Positions 45,034 through 56,313 of a stretch of DNA of 64,000 nt are shown one piece after another; position 1 is the stretch's first letter; the number at the start of each line of letters is the position of its first letter. A program made the position numbers and the translations under genes. Source of the stretch: Sacculina carcini (lineage: Eukaryota; Arthropoda; Thecostraca; Sacculinidae); NCBI GenBank assembly GCA_916048095.2, contig OU696585.1, positions 5,801,460 to 5,865,459 of the forward strand, given 5' to 3'. The notes below the pieces were generated by a model. The model had not been told where the DNA came from, did not search any database, and was given only the letters and a program-made list of their open reading frames with translations.

Positions 45034-45165
45034 TTGTCCCAACTGAAATCAAAGTTGTCCCAACTGAAATTAAAATTGTCCCAACTAAAATCAAAGTTGT
45101 CCCAACTGAAATCAAAGTTGTCCCAACTGAAATCAAAATTGTCCCAGCTAGAACCACAACGATAT
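45034..45165. repeat. 21-bp minisatellite, six units
   Basis: Unit TTGTCCCAACTGAAATCAAAG repeats about six times with small changes (21 bp, so every frame is periodic; plus-strand frame reads VVPTEIK). The last unit degenerates to GTCCCAGCTAG. Confidence 0.9.
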
Positions 45166-45477
45166 GTGACATATCGATAAAAACATAGATATGTGCTACT
45201 TACTATGTACTATACAATTTTGTACTATGGTATGTACTACAATTACAATGCAGATATGTACCGTATGTACTTACTTTTTGAGGAACTCTATCAGCCAATA
45301 TATCAATGTCAGCGTAAAGAGCGTATATACCACCAGCGCGTGTACTTGAATTCTAGCAACAAAGCAAGATATCACAGCTCAACACAATCACAACGCAAAA
45401 TGGCCCACTAAAACACCTTCACTAACAAACACGCACGAACGTTCTGCGCAAACAAATGTCTTATGGCGCGCACTGCC

Positions 45478-45515
45478 CCATGACGCGCACTGCCCCATGA
45501 CGCGCACTGCCAACG
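45478..45515. repeat. short tandem GCGCACTGCCCCATGAC
   Basis: Three units of about 17 bp lie at the right end of repeat copy A. Copy B has one unit. Confidence 0.75.
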
Positions 45516-45649
45516 CCACCTAGATACAGGCCTTTCACGAAAGTATGACGTCATCGATGGCGGTCGCTTCACTCGTACGGGCGATACGCGTTGTTATTAG
45601 AAATTGCGCTTAGTGCGGGTGTTGTACTTTCATTCCAGCTCAATTAAGT

Positions 45650-47003
45650 TTGAAAATCATGTTACCAACATCAAAAGCTTCAAATACAATTGCAAATAGA
45701 ATAACTGAATATATTATAAGCCCACACAGGCATAAAACAGTAAAAAAACAAACATGCAACGACCATACACGATACAATGTGGAACGTTTTCGCTTCCAAT
45801 GTTTCTAATAAATCGTAGATGAATTTGTCACAACAATTATTGTTCAGAAGGACTTTTACAGCGGTGCGCAAAAAATTTTCTGCAATTAATTGTAAATTAC
45901 GATGTTGAGAACAGTACAAGTAAACAGGCATAACACCGCAATCACTCAGTTTTTCTAGTGCATGAAACCTATCATCCCGCTGGTTTCCAATAATACACAA
46001 TTTATCATACTAAATATACTTTTGCACAGTAAAAATGAAAGCAAAAAAATATTATCAACATAAAAATAATAAGCCAATCTTCGGCGACCAATTTCTATCG
46101 AATACGAAATTTTTTTCGGATGACATGGTTTCACTTCGCGCAGCCAAAATGTCTTACATGAATGACAATCCTGTTTTTGAGAAAACACAACAATAACCTG
46201 CAATATATACGATCACTGGATTATGGAAATATGAAATACCAGCGTCACATAATGTAGAAAGATGAGACGTTCAGCAATATCTTTGAAATATAACGAAAAT
46301 ATTCCGCAGAACACCTAAAATGTTTCAAATCAATAGTGCATGATGTGATTAAATCAATATTGCCTGATGAAATCAATATAAATAAATATTATTCGATTTG
46401 ATAATGTGCAATCACAAATCCTTCACACAATACTTCGTGATGTCACAGAGCGCATATGTTGTGTGGTACACAGCCAAAATGTCTCTAGTCGGACTGAACA
46501 TATTCCCGTCTGACATCCATCAATCCAGCCATCTCATGAAATGCTCTAAAAACAAAGGCCTGTCATAGGCATAAGGCATAGGCATAGGCATAAGGCATAG
46601 CTGAATCAGTCATATAATTAACATTTCTCAACCTGGAGTATTATACGGTGTTATTACATTACGAATAGTCCACTAACGCAATATTATTTAAATATAATGA
46701 GCAGTATCTCAAGATAAATCAGGATTATTGTAGCACCCAATGATCTTAGAGCCAACAACGCGAAATCATTCCCAACATTCAGCACAAGTTTAATATGTTG
46801 TCCTTCAATACTCGACGGACGAACAGCTTTGAGCGACAAACCGTACAATGATCAATAAATTCGAGCATGACTACACTGGAGTCTGTGTCTATTCTACATA
46901 AAGCACAAACAATTTGAAGTAATACCTGAGCGTGATTCACACAATCTCTATGATGTAAATATGATTGAAGGTGATCCGGTGTGTTTGGATATTTCCATGT
47001 CAC
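45650..47003 (-). other. possible exons of an unrecognised minus-strand gene
   Basis: Three minus-strand frames look protein-like: from 47,003 (TWKYPNTPDHLQSYLHHRDC), from 46,170 after an acceptor TTTTCTCAAAAACAG (DCHSCKTFWLREVKPCHPKK) and from 45,983 after GGAAACCAG (RDDRFHALEKLSDCGVMPVY, ending EAKTFHIVS). Cys/His and Leu-rich helices are common to them. I cannot name a family, and the joins are unproven. Confidence 0.3.
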
Positions 47004-47330
47004 GCTTTATAGTAGTTCCTGCTTTTCTGGGAATGAGAGCATGCTGAATTTAGACTATCAGTCGAAATTCCTTTTGAACCTTTGAACCAGCTCCAGGAAT
47101 TTCCTAATAACATATAATGAACACAAACAAGAAAACATCAATAGCTCTGTGATGAAATAAACCCTTCACATTAGCTGAAGTAACTGCAGATTCACATTTC
47201 ACATTTATTTTGATTAATAGGAATTGTTGTTTTAAGCGTGCACCGTATTTTGATTATAAGACACATCTCGCTATGAACCAATCTACAGCGCAGCCTCCCA
47301 GTAAACTCAAGCGTATAGTAAAATTCGCAC

Positions 47331-47399
47331 GCGGGCCAAGATTCGAAGCGCGAGCCTCTGACACAAGATTTCAGCGCCTTAGCCACTACCCGAGAGCTA
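47331..47399 (-). repeat. tRNA-derived SINE head or tRNA pseudogene
   Basis: Minus strand CTCTCGGGTAGTGGCTAAGG (A-box region) and GCTTCGAATCT (B-box-like) have tRNA spacing. The arms do not fold fully. The sequence downstream to about 47,170 could be the SINE body. Confidence 0.45.
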
Positions 47400-47619
47400 A
47401 TGTGATATGTGTGATATATTGTCTCTAATGAGTTTAAAACACCAATAATATAAATATCTCAAAATCAGTAACCTCAATTTAAACAATCAATTTCGACTAA
47501 AAGCGAAACACTAGCAGTTACGCAGCTAAACAGTGCCCACCTCTGTTGATTTATAAGTATTATGGTTCGCAAATATATAACTACGTTGATAAGACATGTT
47601 TAACGAAGCAAAGACCTCA

Positions 47620-48275
47620 TGAGAAACGAGCAGATGTACATATTTTACTGAACCTATGAACGAAACCAAACCTCTGACCGCAGCAAAATGTCCAGGATGA
47701 TGGCATGTAAAATCATACGAGTGATGATCACAAAATGGCTGCGCAAATCACATATACACGAAATCTGACAAATTCGCACTTCACTCTAAACCACACTGAA
47801 GTGAAAATTACTATACACGTCAATTATCGCCAAGAATAGCAAGCGAGAATTCACTAAACACACGAGAGCACTAACCACGTGCGCTCGGTAACGTGCAACT
47901 GCCATGCTGACAGTTGAAAAACTTGTCCGCTGAGTGTGACGTCATCGCCACGTGACAGTGACAAGTCTATTGTTTCAACTGTCAGCCATGCAGTTGCACG
48001 TTAGCGAGCGCACGTGGTGATTGCTCTCGTGTGTTTAGTGTTTTATCGCGTGCTAGTCTTGGCGATAATTGACGTATTTAGTGAGTTTCACTTCAGTGCG
48101 GTTTAGAGTGAAGTGCAAATTTGTCAAATTTTGTGTTAAGTGTGATTTGTGCAGCCACTTTGTGTTCCTCACACGGATGATTCTGGACATCATTATCCTG
48201 GATATATTGATGCGGTCAGAGGTTTCGGTTTAGTGGATATATTCAGTAAAATATGTACATCCATTCGTATTTATG
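47620..48275. repeat. large imperfect palindrome (foldback element)
   Basis: Arms of about 310-330 bp are inverted copies around a centre near 47,935. For example GTGCAACTGCCATGCTGACA (47,894) is inverted at 47,972-47,999 as TGTCAGCCATGCAGTTGCAC, and ACATGTACATATTTTACTGA-type ends recur inverted at 48,245-48,265. Identity is roughly 80 percent. No ORF and no clear duplication. Confidence 0.75.
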
Positions 48276-49064
48276 TAGTTTTTTCTTAGTTATATACGTT
48301 ATACCAATAAGGCCATATATTTTCATATGAACAGCCAATGTTTGTACAGTGTTTGAGCATCAATTTTCGTCTAGCTAGATTATATTTGGATGCAGTTTTT
48401 GAAATGCTTATATTATAGGACTTCAAAATCTACCTGCGGTACGGATATATCACTGTAGTGAGATTCGTTTTAGTATGTGTGGGCTTAATTGTCTTGTATT
48501 GTATTTTCTAGCTGGGAATTGTGCCCAGTGTTTGCAAGGTGCTGAATTCACAGTGTTGTGTTCGCATGGTGCTGACGAGGATTGTCGATATCACGTGGCG
48601 GATGTCGGGTGATCTGTGGGTGAATGGTGCTGTCTTGTGAAACAGTGATACCCCACGCGCCTCATTTAGTATACGTGTATCTGTTTCTATGTGCGTGCTG
48701 CAGTTTATTGAATTTTGGCGTTCACATCCCCATGAATAACTTCAGTAATAATTAGGGCTATCAAAAAGTAACCTTAATATAGAAAAAAAGTGTCCTTATT
48801 TTCAGGAAAAAGTAACCTAAAATATCCTTGTGCTGCTTCTTGTTGATGCCCACAAAGCTCTATTTCTCCTCTTAGGTTTTGGTGACATTTGTACAACAAA
48901 ACACCGGAAAGCATCCCAATACAGGCGAAAACAATGCTAATGCATGAATTTATATTCCACAAGATAATCGAATTTATGAGCTGCACACATTTTTCATGAC
49001 ATTGAGTTGATTATTTCATATGACAGTGAGTTATCTATGTCGAGGTGTCACGTGATTCAGTATA
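48276..49064. other. spacer with one hAT-like end
   Basis: TAGGGCTATCAAAAAGTAACC at 48,749-48,769 is the end type of the hAT element at 25,210. The partner end was not found. No gene supported. Confidence 0.4.
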
Positions 49065-49790
49065 GTACAACGTATATTTATAGCGCATATAAATAGCGAG
49101 CCAATCACAAAAATCAGACACGGCGATAATGGGAGGCGTGGTCGCAGCATCAACACAAATATGCGACATGTATAATAACGCAAGGTAATCAAGCAAACGA
49201 TGAAAACGAAGAGATAGTTAGAAAATCTCACAAAAGGGATAAGACAATAGAGGATTATAGTTTGGCATAAGGCGTCAGAGAGTGAGTGACAAGCTCAAAT
49301 GATAAAGAGAATAGGTATTTGCGTAGGGAAGAGGTGAATGAAGCGTAGGAAGGAGAAAGAAGGATGTGAGGGGGGAGCGAGTTATAGAAGCGAGGTGCGA
49401 AGAAAGAGAAGGATTTAGCCGACCAGCAAGATTCATTCATAGCTCGAGGAAAGTTTAGAGGGCGAGTGATACGAGGAGACAAGTGTGAGGACTGAGAAAG
49501 AAGGCAAACTAGATAATGAGGCTGGCCTATACCATGTAATAATTTGAAGATAATGCAGGCAATCTTGTAGTGTACTCGTGGGACGACGGGTAGCCAGCGG
49601 AATTTAGAAAGATATTGAGAAGTGTGACGGCAAGTAAGAGGAGACAACACAAATCTATAGGATTGATTCAGGACCGATTGGATAACTTTTAAGAAACAGC
49701 GAGCGACAGTAATGAACACGTTGGCTGAACTGCAATGTATTCCTGGACACAACACGAGGCTAACTGCTGACAATGGTACACTCGTTCATA
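49065..49790 (-). pseudogene. L2/CR1-like LINE RT end, truncated
   Basis: The frame 49,255-49,773 has SVLNQSYRFVLS, RWLPVVPRVHYKIACIIFKL and SFFAPRFYNSLPPHIL, the terminal part of the same LINE type as 39,104-40,075. The 3' end near 49,065-49,095 is TATGCGCTATAAATATACG on minus. Confidence 0.8.
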
Positions 49791-50251
49791 CACCCCACTC
49801 TAGCACACGGACATACATACACGCTTACACAAGGATCATGTGTCACGAGCTTCACCGCGTGTAACCATGAACGTTCACACAGTTACACACCAACATACAT
49901 ACACGCTCACACAATGTTAACGAGACGCAAACCTATCGTACATCAATGACTCACGCACGTGCAAACGTCATGGGCGTGCTGACACTACATACATACTGGC
50001 GTGGCCTGTTTTTCTTCTCCCTTCGAAAAAACAGACAAATGCAGTTAGTGGTCAGATGGTCTAATGATGATGAGGAATGCAAGTATACAAGACATACATA
50101 TAATAAACTTATGGTATGTATATAGTACTTATGCATATAATGTATGGTATATATGGCATATATATAACTATAATATGTGGTAATATATGGTATGTATATA
50201 ACTTATGGTAAATAACTTATGGTATGATTCTCGTTCCAAGTAAATTGAGCA

Positions 50252-50253
<2 letters not shown>
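49791..50253. other. spacer, CA- and TA-rich
   Basis: Repeated ACATACATACACGCT and GGTATATATGG-type strings. Nothing coding seen. Confidence 0.3.

Positions 50254-50339
<86 letters not shown>
50254..50339. repeat. (TA)n microsatellite at PLE end
   Basis: Pure TA repeat at the 3' end of the minus-strand PLE. Confidence 0.95.
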
Positions 50340-50342
<3 letters not shown>

Positions 50343-50460
50343 CGCGCTTGCAAACGAGATTAAACTGGATTGCTATTTCACATTTAGCAATTTTCTTTTT
50401 GGTCGATTCCATGTCTCTAGCCAATTTCTGATCGCTTCTATTCAGACAACTCAACAACTT

Positions 50461-50515
50461 CCCTATATTTCGTAACGTTTCGGAGTTACCAGACTCCATC
50501 ATCAGACACAAATCA
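50461..50515 (-). ncRNA. hammerhead-like motif, PLE copy 1
   Basis: The same sequence as 59,168-59,220 on the other strand: CTGATGA, stem II GGAGT...ACTCC, GAAAC. See that entry for the odd stem III. Confidence 0.55.
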
Positions 50516-50613
50516 CATGAGAACACAATAACAACGCAAATATCAACACACAATCACTACAACATTCAAACAATAATTCACATGCTATTTATGTCAGCAA
50601 CCAGGTGTCACTC

Positions 50614-52287
50614 CTAGGTGTCATTGCCTGGTAGGTGTGAAAGTGTTGTTGGCTGGCTGTCGCAGGGGCGCGTCGAGTTTCGCTCCAACGGGGGGGCTCG
50701 GTGAGTTGGCAGAATACCGTTTTCTTCGAGCTGTATATTCAGCGTCGGCTTCAGCTGGGTGATATATACCGCCTCTAACATGCGCAATCGCCGTGCGTCG
50801 TTTTCGCGGGCCAAAACCTGTGTTCCTTCGACGATGTCTTGACGTGTGATTTTTCTGTCATGCGCCGAGCTGAAATGCCTCTTGATTGCACCGTTGTTGA
50901 GGTGGCAAGTCAGCCGCCGCGACAGCGTCGTCGTCGTCATACCAATATATGTGTGAGGTCCACACCCCTCGACGTTGCATTGAAATTGGTACACGACGTG
51001 ACGCTGCTGCAGCTGCGCGGGCTTGTCACTCTCCGGCTTGTTTCGAAGAACCAAGTTTGCTGTTTTTTGTGTGTTGTAATAAATAACAAGTTTTACTCGA
51101 GTATTGTCGTCACAGGCTGTCACATTTTTGGTCACAATATCTCTCATCACACGCTCGTCCACTCTGTGTGCTGTCGACATAATGTTTTTGTAATATAATT
51201 GTATACACTTATCGTTTGGACTGGTCGACGCGTCCGTCTTGAAATGCTTGTTCAACGTCTCAGATATGACGTCTGATATGTCCCTGTTGCAATATCCATT
51301 GTTCACCAAAACTTGTGTGATTCGCTCGAGCTCGTTGTGCGTCGATTTCCATGATGAACAATGCGTCAGGGCACGTCGGACGTACGCAGAAATCGTGGAG
51401 CGTAAGTATCTTTTCGGACACTCGCTCTGACCATTCAGGCACAAACCTGCGTTGCTGGATTTGGTGTAAACACTGGTGATTGTTTGTCCACCGTTCAACT
51501 CAAGTAGCACATCGAGGAATGCCAAACGATCTTTCTGCGCACATTCTTTGGTGAGTTTAAGTGATATTTCACTTTCAAGTGCCAATTGCAGGTGTTCAAT
51601 TTCATTCGGTGATGTGACTCTGATAAATATGTCATCAACATACCTGACAGTATATTGCCGGCTTGCTGTTTTTGAGCACATTTGTCTCCGCTGCACCCAT
51701 GAAGAAATCAGCGAAAAGAACACCCAAGGGACTACCCATCGCTATTCCATCCACCTGCTGGTATAGCTGCCCAGTGGGACTGATGAAGGGAGCTTCCTTG
51801 GTGCAGACACGCAATAGAGCACGCAATACTCTCTCAGGTGTTTTCAGTGGTTGCGTTTTGTCGCATCTGTACACGCGATCCATTATTATGTCGATGGTGC
51901 GGTCGACTGGGACGTTTGTAAAGAGGCTTTCGACATCTAAAGAGGCAATGATATCACCTTCCTGATTTTCTGTTCTCAATAATTCCAAAAAATCCTGCGA
52001 GCTGCTTAAGCTGTAATCAGACTGCACGTATGGTCGCAGGATTTGGTTCAGCTTTTTTGCAACATTGTAGGTGGCAGTCGGGATTTGCGAAATTATTGGT
52101 CTCAATGGATGACCAGGCTTATGCGTTTTGACGTTGCCATATACGTATCCAGGTGTGAATTCGCCAGTCAACGTGGCCAGTTTGTGTGTGTCGTCAGCTT
52201 TGTTAAACTGTTCGATCAGCCTGTTGAGTTTTTTCTTGATATCATCTGTGGGATTTTTGCGGATTTGTTTGAACTTTGTGCTGTCGC
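50614..52287 (-). pseudogene. PLE copy 1 RT/GIY-YIG, frameshifted and 5'-truncated
   Basis: The frames 51,635-52,171 and 50,614-51,723 match copy 2 almost residue for residue. A single extra base at about 51,645, just before the catalytic YVDD, breaks the frame. Differences such as ISLKLTKECAQK against TSLKLTKECAQN are few, so the copies parted recently. The N-terminal part is lost beyond 56,797. Confidence 0.9.
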
Positions 52288-52616
52288 TGTGAATGTATTC
52301 AACAACGATGTACAGAAAAAATAACGTGATGAAAACTGCGATATGTTAATGACCACGAATCCACGCACGAATCTACACGATCCCGCAACAAAGCGTTAAC
52401 TCCACACAACACAGATACCCTCTTGCCAACGCACTCGTTCGCCCCACGCTCCCAGCTCACACCACCAAACCAACTGCCCTCGAACGCTCCACATTTCAGG
52501 ATCACAGCCACACAAACACGCACACTTTCACTCACATACACGTACACACTTGCTTATGCAAACACCATATCCCTAACGCACACACACACGCACTAATACC
52601 ACAGTAATACACCACA
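52288..52616 (-). repeat. 3' LTR of the 52,288-56,776 element
   Basis: Nearly identical to 56,326-56,776 except for the missing block after CCACATTTC. On the minus strand the tract CATCATGGGGGCG (52,617-52,629) just before it is the likely polypurine tract. Confidence 0.95.
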
Positions 52617-52670
52617 CGCCCCCATGATGTACACATCAAAATTATCAGACATATTAACATACATGTAAAG

Positions 52671-55019
52671 TTATACGTAGTCGTCGAGCCACGCCGGTGC
52701 TCGTCTTTCTCGCGTTGACCTTGGCACAAACTCGGGTTCCGGCTCTTGATTTACGTTCTCAACACGTCCTTGGGAAATCACCGGATCCGTCTCGTCCTGT
52801 GAACATTCGCTCTCGTCCTCGGACTCTCTCCCTAATACTCGCCGAATGTCCAGAACGTGGCGTGACACACCGTCTACTTCGACGTTGTTGGGCGAAACTA
52901 CTCCGGTGATGCGACCTCTTCTCCAGCGCGTCGTACAACGTGCATCCGGCGGCTTCACCCAGACGTCATCACCAACACGCCAAACACCACCATCTTCCTG
53001 AGGAAGATCCTTCCTCGCCGACGGATGTCGCCACTGATACTTATAAATACCATGCGCGGGGGACACCGTCGCCTCGTTGGAATCTGCTGGGGCCATATTG
53101 TACCAAAACAACACCTCGATAGGTGTTGTTCTGCACCGCTCCGCCATACGCTTGATCGTCCTATGGTGCCGCTCGACGATTCCGTTACCTGAGGGTCTAT
53201 ATGCTGCACGATATCTGCGCTTCACACCCCATCTATCGCAAACATCCGCAAGCTTTGATGATTTGAAAGCTGGGCTGTTATCTAGGAGAAGTTCTGCAGC
53301 CGGTCCACGTTCGAGGAAAAGCTCGTGAATTACCCTCGCGATATCGTCAGCGTTTTCCGACCGTATTCTTTTCCACACGGCGAACCTACAAGGCCCAGAA
53401 TCCACGATTGTCAGATAAGACTGGCCTCTGTACTGGGTCACATCTGTCGCCAGTCGACACCAGTTTTCGTCCACACTCAGATATCCAGGTTGATGGCTGG
53501 ACGGCGCCGGATCAATCGACTGGCATTGAACGCACTCTCTGACGCATCTTTTTACCTGGGACATCGTCGTATCTGGGTCCACCATTCTCGCCAACGAGAG
53601 AGTCCTGTCCACTCCAAAATGATGTTGTGCGTGCATTTCATGAAGTGTCAATGCACATATTTCGTCACTGTTCTCACGGCGTAGTTCCAGCCATGACTTG
53701 GGAACACGCGTTAGCCTATCCGCTTTGTTACTTTCTGACCTTATGAATGAGGGTTTGATTGTGATCGCAAGCTCAGTGACCATGGCGCTCAGGAGGCCCA
53801 GCCGGCGCAGAATCAGCACTTCAGCCGCACTGCTACTCTTCACTCTGCGCTCACCACTAAGCGTAGACCTCAGCCACCCCATAACTGTCATTGAATCAGT
53901 AATCACCTCAATCTCGTCCAAACCCCACTTGACAGCTAGATTGATTCCCTTCAGTACGGCGTCCAGCTCGACAAGGGTAATGTGATTGGCGTCATTCGTT
54001 TTGCGCAACCATGATGCGTCTTCCACTCCTGATCCGTCTATTTCCAGCAAAACACCCAATGCCAAACTGCTGGCATCACACCACACCTTTCCTTTCTTTG
54101 ATTTGGGTACATACCACTTTCCTCGAACAGGGTCACATTCTTCAACCATTCCAAGCATCGAGTTCGCCATTTTCAATGTGCTCTCACTGACAACGTCCTC
54201 CCATGCAAACTCCTGTGATGACCTCTTCACGAAACTGGTTGCCACCCTTAACCAACCCGCTACAGGGTAGTGCCCCACCAGCTTCCCACATAGCGAAAAT
54301 AGGCCACGTTTAGTAAGCCCAGCTTCAACAGATTTTGGCACCTTGTTACCTCGCCGAAACATCAACTCACCACTTCCGTGGGTAACTAGTTGCAAACCGA
54401 GCACACGCCCGTTGTCTAACTTTTCGGGATCCTTTGCGACTAGCCCGTATTTCCGGAGATGGAGAACTACTTCATCTGCACTGACGATGCTTTCGTTCAC
54501 CAGTATGTCGTCGATGTACGAGTCAGTGGCACTTTGAATGCGCTCGTCTTGGCTCAAAACCTTAGCTAGAATCTTGGTCAGGATGCGGGGTGCGCAGTTG
54601 AGCCCAAATCCAAGCCTTGTCAGAAAGAATCTCGAATTCCCGTACTCCACTTGTTGGTACTTCCAAAGGCTTTCATCCACTACAATCTGTAGGTAAGATG
54701 ATTTTAAATCAACCAATTTCAGAGGGGCTGTCCATTTCCTCCATCTTCTGAGTGTTTCACCACATACCGGTGCGTCGTAGCCTGCGTGGCATTGTACGTG
54801 CGCATTAAGTTCCCTGAAGTCGAGCACAGGTATCACCTTATTCTTGTTGGATTGGTCAACTGCCATCAAAGGCAAGACACCTCCAGCAGAGTTACATGGT
54901 TTCAGCCAACCAAGTGAGATCCAACGTTTGATCTCTTCGTCAAATCTTGGCTTCAGTTTTGGATCACGAACACTGTTGTAACAACCGACAGTATTACTCA
55001 AAACAGGCCCACTTCTCAC
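52671..55019 (-). CDS. gypsy-like pol: RT, RNase H, integrase
   Basis: 782 uninterrupted codons. RT: VIPVLDFRELNAHV, LKLVDLKSSYLQIVV (motif A), FFLTRLGFGLNCAP (motif B), DSYIDDILVNE (both catalytic Asp). RNase H: KVWCDASSLALGVLL, LVELDAVLKGINLAV and EVITDSMTVMGW. Integrase: HAQHHFGVDRTLSLARM to CVREC (HHCC), RLATDVTQYRGQSYL, ELLLDNSPAFKS and NGIVERHHRTIK (DDE), then a C-terminal module ending RSTRERRAPAWLDDYV. All catalytic residues look present. The first Met is not a real start; the upstream frame is disturbed by a short duplication near 55,015-55,045. Confidence 0.9.
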   Translation of the reverse strand: MRSGPVLSNTVGCYNSVRDPKLKPRFDEEIKRWISLGWLKPCNSAGGVLPLMAVDQSNKNKVIPVLDFRELNAHVQCHAGYDAPVCGETLRRWRKWTAPLKLVDLKSSYLQIVVDESLWKYQQVEYGNSRFFLTRLGFGLNCAPRILTKILAKVLSQDERIQSATDSYIDDILVNESIVSADEVVLHLRKYGLVAKDPEKLDNGRVLGLQLVTHGSGELMFRRGNKVPKSVEAGLTKRGLFSLCGKLVGHYPVAGWLRVATSFVKRSSQEFAWEDVVSESTLKMANSMLGMVEECDPVRGKWYVPKSKKGKVWCDASSLALGVLLEIDGSGVEDASWLRKTNDANHITLVELDAVLKGINLAVKWGLDEIEVITDSMTVMGWLRSTLSGERRVKSSSAAEVLILRRLGLLSAMVTELAITIKPSFIRSESNKADRLTRVPKSWLELRRENSDEICALTLHEMHAQHHFGVDRTLSLARMVDPDTTMSQVKRCVRECVQCQSIDPAPSSHQPGYLSVDENWCRLATDVTQYRGQSYLTIVDSGPCRFAVWKRIRSENADDIARVIHELFLERGPAAELLLDNSPAFKSSKLADVCDRWGVKRRYRAAYRPSGNGIVERHHRTIKRMAERCRTTPIEVLFWYNMAPADSNEATVSPAHGIYKYQWRHPSARKDLPQEDGGVWRVGDDVWVKPPDARCTTRWRRGRITGVVSPNNVEVDGVSRHVLDIRRVLGRESEDESECSQDETDPVISQGRVENVNQEPEPEFVPRSTRERRAPAWLDDYV

Positions 55020-55150
55020 ACAGTCTCACAGTCACACAGTCTCTCCACTTCCATTTGACCACCCAGCCGTTGCCGTCAAATTTCGCCTCAAAGTCACAGT
55101 CATCAATGAAAATACAACGTGTCGCACTCTCAATGGGCGTTTCCCCGCAG

Positions 55151-55540
55151 TCACGCCGTGTACTCTACGCAGACAGCATCTTTCACCGGGCCTACCAATT
55201 TGCCCTCGCTCGAAACACCTCGCTGGACACCTCTCGCACCAAACACCACTCCTCCTGCTCCAATATAAGCGCCCCCAAGCCTCATGATCGCGTCCATCCC
55301 AAGAATCATTCTGACGTTACCCAACAACCTATCAACTACAATAACATGAAAACGAAAAAGCTCACCTCCAACGGACAACAGCACCGTCGCGGTACCCGCG
55401 CACTCGACACTCCGACCATCAACACTGGTAACACGACAAGAACCATGAACACGACCAACGTATTGTCGCAGTACCATCGTTTTGGTGCATCCCGTATCGA
55501 CAACCGCACTCAGTTGATGTCCGTTGACAGTGGCTGGGAC
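55151..55540 (-). CDS. aspartic protease of the 52,288-56,776 element
   Basis: In the frame overlapping the end of gag, LSAVVDTGCTKTMVL gives the DTG triad, followed by FHVIVVDRLLGN and MILGMDAIMRLGG. It stops at 55,151 and is in a different frame from both gag and pol, so either programmed frameshifts or small mutations are needed for expression. Confidence 0.8.
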   Translation of the reverse strand, partial: VPATVNGHQLSAVVDTGCTKTMVLRQYVGRVHGSCRVTSVDGRSVECAGTATVLLSVGGELFRFHVIVVDRLLGNVRMILGMDAIMRLGGAYIGAGGVVFGARGVQRGVSSEGKLVGPVKDAVCVEYTA

Positions 55541-55554
55541 ACACGGTAACGCCT

Positions 55555-56310
55555 CTACTGCCCGTTGGGAGCCGGGAGAACTGCCGGCGCACCAGTTCTC
55601 CCCTCGTCGTTTCCCGAGTAGTCAACGACGTCTGAAGGCTGCGGGCAGTATCGCCTAAAGTGCGGTCCTCCACATCGGAAGCATTCCACCTGGCGACGTC
55701 CTCTACGAACGGCACGACCACAGTTCCTAGCCAAGTGCGGCCCTCCGCACAAAAAGCACCCGCCGTACAGCTTCTTGTCCTCGACCGGTCTAGGTTGCGC
55801 GTTCTTTGAGACCATCGCCGCGTCTCCGCTCTCATCCTCCAACAATACCCGGGCTCTTTCTATCACGGCATCCAGTCCAATCGTCTTTATGTTCGGCATT
55901 GTTCTAAGCTCCCGAGACACATCTCGCGGCATACCGACCACGAAAGCATTTTTGAGAACGTCCTCGTTCTCGATTTCGGCCAGTTTTGCAAGTTTCCTCA
56001 GAGCGGACATATAAACGTCCGCGGTTTCACCGCTCCACTTGCTGCATGCGAATCTTTCGTATGCGGTGAACCGATTGGCGGAAAAAGCATCGAGGAGTTT
56101 CTTTCTGACGTCTTCGTACACTTCCTTCTTCTGCTCGTTCATCTCATTATACACATCGTAGGCTTTTCCGTCAAGAAAAAGCGGCAGCACGTTGGCCAAA
56201 TCGTCGATCTTCTGCAGTTTTGCAACTCTTTCGAACTTGTTTATCCACTGAACGACGTCCTGCCCTCCATCGAACTGTCGCAGGATCTCATGAAGCTTCA
56301 TATTTGCCAT
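55555..56310 (-). CDS. Gag of the 52,288-56,776 element
   Basis: Start at ATG 56,308-56,310 (MANMKLHEILRQFDG), just inside the primer-binding site. The 251 codons hold a helical capsid-like part (WINKFERVAKLQ, LPLFLDGKAYDVY, FSANRFTAYERFA) and two knuckles (CFLCGGPHLARNC, CFRCGGPHFRRYC). Uninterrupted to the TAG. Confidence 0.9.
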   Translation of the reverse strand: MANMKLHEILRQFDGGQDVVQWINKFERVAKLQKIDDLANVLPLFLDGKAYDVYNEMNEQKKEVYEDVRKKLLDAFSANRFTAYERFACSKWSGETADVYMSALRKLAKLAEIENEDVLKNAFVVGMPRDVSRELRTMPNIKTIGLDAVIERARVLLEDESGDAAMVSKNAQPRPVEDKKLYGGCFLCGGPHLARNCGRAVRRGRRQVECFRCGGPHFRRYCPQPSDVVDYSGNDEGRTGAPAVLPAPNGQ

Positions 56311-56313
56311 TGT

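Larger units (their letters stand above)
43788..45560 (+). repeat. unclassified repeat, copy A
   Basis: 43,788-44,360 and 45,178-45,490 match 62,652-63,220 and 63,230-63,535 at high identity. Between them copy A has about 820 bp absent from copy B, including the right end of a hAT element (AAGGTTGAGAACCATTG to 44,505), a CA/TG-rich LTR-like stretch (44,570-44,830) and a minisatellite. No coding function recognised. Confidence 0.7.

Noticed and set aside
52940-53684. Plus-strand ORFs opposite the pol gene (also 57,717-58,205 and 50,839-51,198 opposite the PLE)
   Set aside because: Antisense shadows of well-supported RT and integrase frames.
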